Part shown: positions 32,502 through 33,034 of the stretch, piece by piece
Layout: each line of letters starts with the position of its first letter
How positions within the stretch are numbered: position 1 is the first letter of the stretch
From: an uncultured Caulobacteraceae bacterium
GTDB lineage: Bacteria; Pseudomonadota; Alphaproteobacteria; Caulobacterales; TH1-2
Direction: 5' to 3'
Length of the DNA stretch: 33,034 nt
Assembly: GCA_937967425.1 (NCBI GenBank)
Contig: CALBST010000420.1
Coordinates: forward strand, 1-33,034
The notes under the pieces: model-generated
The model's input: only the letters and a program-made list of their open reading frames with translations
What the model was told of the DNA's origin: nothing
Databases searched by the model: none
Position numbers and translations under genes: made by a program

Positions 32502-32789
32502 CTATTTGGCAATTTTTCTGTCAAGCGTCCGCGCAACTGCGATTGCGATTAGCCAATATAGAAACACGGGACCCCAAACGATCGCGATCAGAATGTTCTG
32601 GTCAATTGCTGGGTAGAATATGATACCCGCGAGCACTGCGAGGAAAGCCAGGGGCAAGACCACAACGAAGCCAACGACGGCGAGTCCAACAGCCCACCCC
32701 GGTCGGCCTCGGAAGTGAGCAGCCAGGCCCGAGAGAGCGGCAACCAATGCTGGCAGCAATATCCAAAAGTTGAGCAGTTCGTCCGTCAC
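32502..32789 (-). CDS. Small three-TM membrane protein
   Basis: 95 aa from a GTG at 32787-32789. Three hydrophobic segments (about 8-25, 32-58 and 66-85) with a short basic C-terminal tail (RTLDRKIAK). The GTG overlaps the TGA of an upstream frame by 4 bases (GTGA), a usual sign of coupled translation. No family recognised. Confidence 0.65.
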   Translation of the reverse strand: MTDELLNFWILLPALVAALSGLAAHFRGRPGWAVGLAVVGFVVVLPLAFLAVLAGIIFYPAIDQNILIAIVWGPVFLYWLIAIAVARTLDRKIAK

Positions 32790-33034
32790 AGGCGCACACT
32801 ATTGCGTTCACGCTCTTTGCCTAGGCACTGACCGAAACGGGCCAACTCTCGCCGCTTGGACAGATTATTACGAGCGTCCGCTTCCCGCGCCCGGAAAACA
32901 GCCAGCTCCGCTCCCGCTGCAAACGTAGATCCCAAAAACTCTGCGGCCAATCGGATCCTCAATCCGGCCGATTCACGCAGCCAACCCGCTGAATCAAAAC
33001 CATTTGCAGTTGAATCAATCCGGCGGCGCCGGAA
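32786..33034 (-). CDS. Possible 3' end of a gene cut by the window edge
   Basis: The minus strand is open from the window edge for 82 codons to a TGA at 32786-32788 that overlaps the start of the next gene. The readable part is charged and helical looking (LRESAGLRIRLAAEF, FRAREADARNNLSKRREL). Base composition is less GC-rich than the typical genes here and no domain is recognised, so it may be a chance frame. The GTGA overlap is the main argument for it. Confidence 0.35.
   Translation of the reverse strand, partial: FRRRRIDSTANGFDSAGWLRESAGLRIRLAAEFLGSTFAAGAELAVFRAREADARNNLSKRRELARFGQCLGKERERNSVRL

Overview
The window is high-GC DNA and reads as an alphaproteobacterial chromosome, most likely Caulobacterales/Hyphomonadaceae-like. 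This rests on the C-terminal half of an alphaproteobacterial-type tRNA-Lys, GroESL and class A small heat-shock proteins with alphaproteobacterial features, a ROSE-like RNA thermometer, and many hybrid histidine kinases and GGDEF/EAL proteins. No taxonomic assignment was computed.

Layout. 1-110: 3' end of tRNA-Lys and a palindrome-rich tail. 142-2427 (-): soluble PAS-PAS-PAS hybrid histidine kinase. 2647-8961 (+): a 2104-residue protein made almost wholly of 261 head-to-tail octapeptides. 9097-11157 (+): a TPR/GT41 (SPINDLY/O-GlcNAc-transferase-type) glycosyltransferase. 11154-14381 (-): a classical autotransporter, overlapping the glycosyltransferase tail to tail by 4 bp. 14657-23100: a signalling block with a CHASE4-like GGDEF-EAL protein, a GNAT-like protein, a REC-GGDEF-EAL response regulator, a stand-alone REC protein and a membrane PAS hybrid kinase. 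23213-25652: a His-rich small membrane protein, a 44-aa membrane ORF and a two-TM coiled-coil protein. 25685-28392: a serine beta-lactamase-family lipoprotein and a phosphomannose-isomerase-like protein without recognisable metal ligands. 28478-32303: a stress-protein block (two Hsp20s, groES, groEL, small secreted protein). 32502-33034: a small membrane protein and the end of a cut-off upstream frame.

How the genes may work together. The most unusual part is 2.6-14.4 kb. A giant Ser/Thr-rich solenoid-like protein sits next to an intracellular-type protein O-glycosyltransferase and an outer-membrane autotransporter, and kinase and c-di-GMP genes lie on both sides. I propose (inference) a surface or envelope system in which the GT41 enzyme glycosylates the octapeptide array or the autotransporter. 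Reading the array unit by unit shows a second, hidden period. Octads carrying Asp or Asn in place of the usual Gln recur every 3 or 4 units, and all spacings between the Asp-type octads are 7, 10, 14, 17 or 21 units. This gives an average of about 3.43 octads (27.4 residues) per turn. The last third settles into an exact 24-octad (576-bp) repeat.

The heat-shock block is fired from two divergent sigma-32-type promoters of identical architecture. On the Hsp20 side there is also a hairpin that buries the Shine-Dalgarno sequence, with the bulged G typical of ROSE thermometers. An identical 44-bp sequence occurs at 25636 and 32385, on either side of the stress block.
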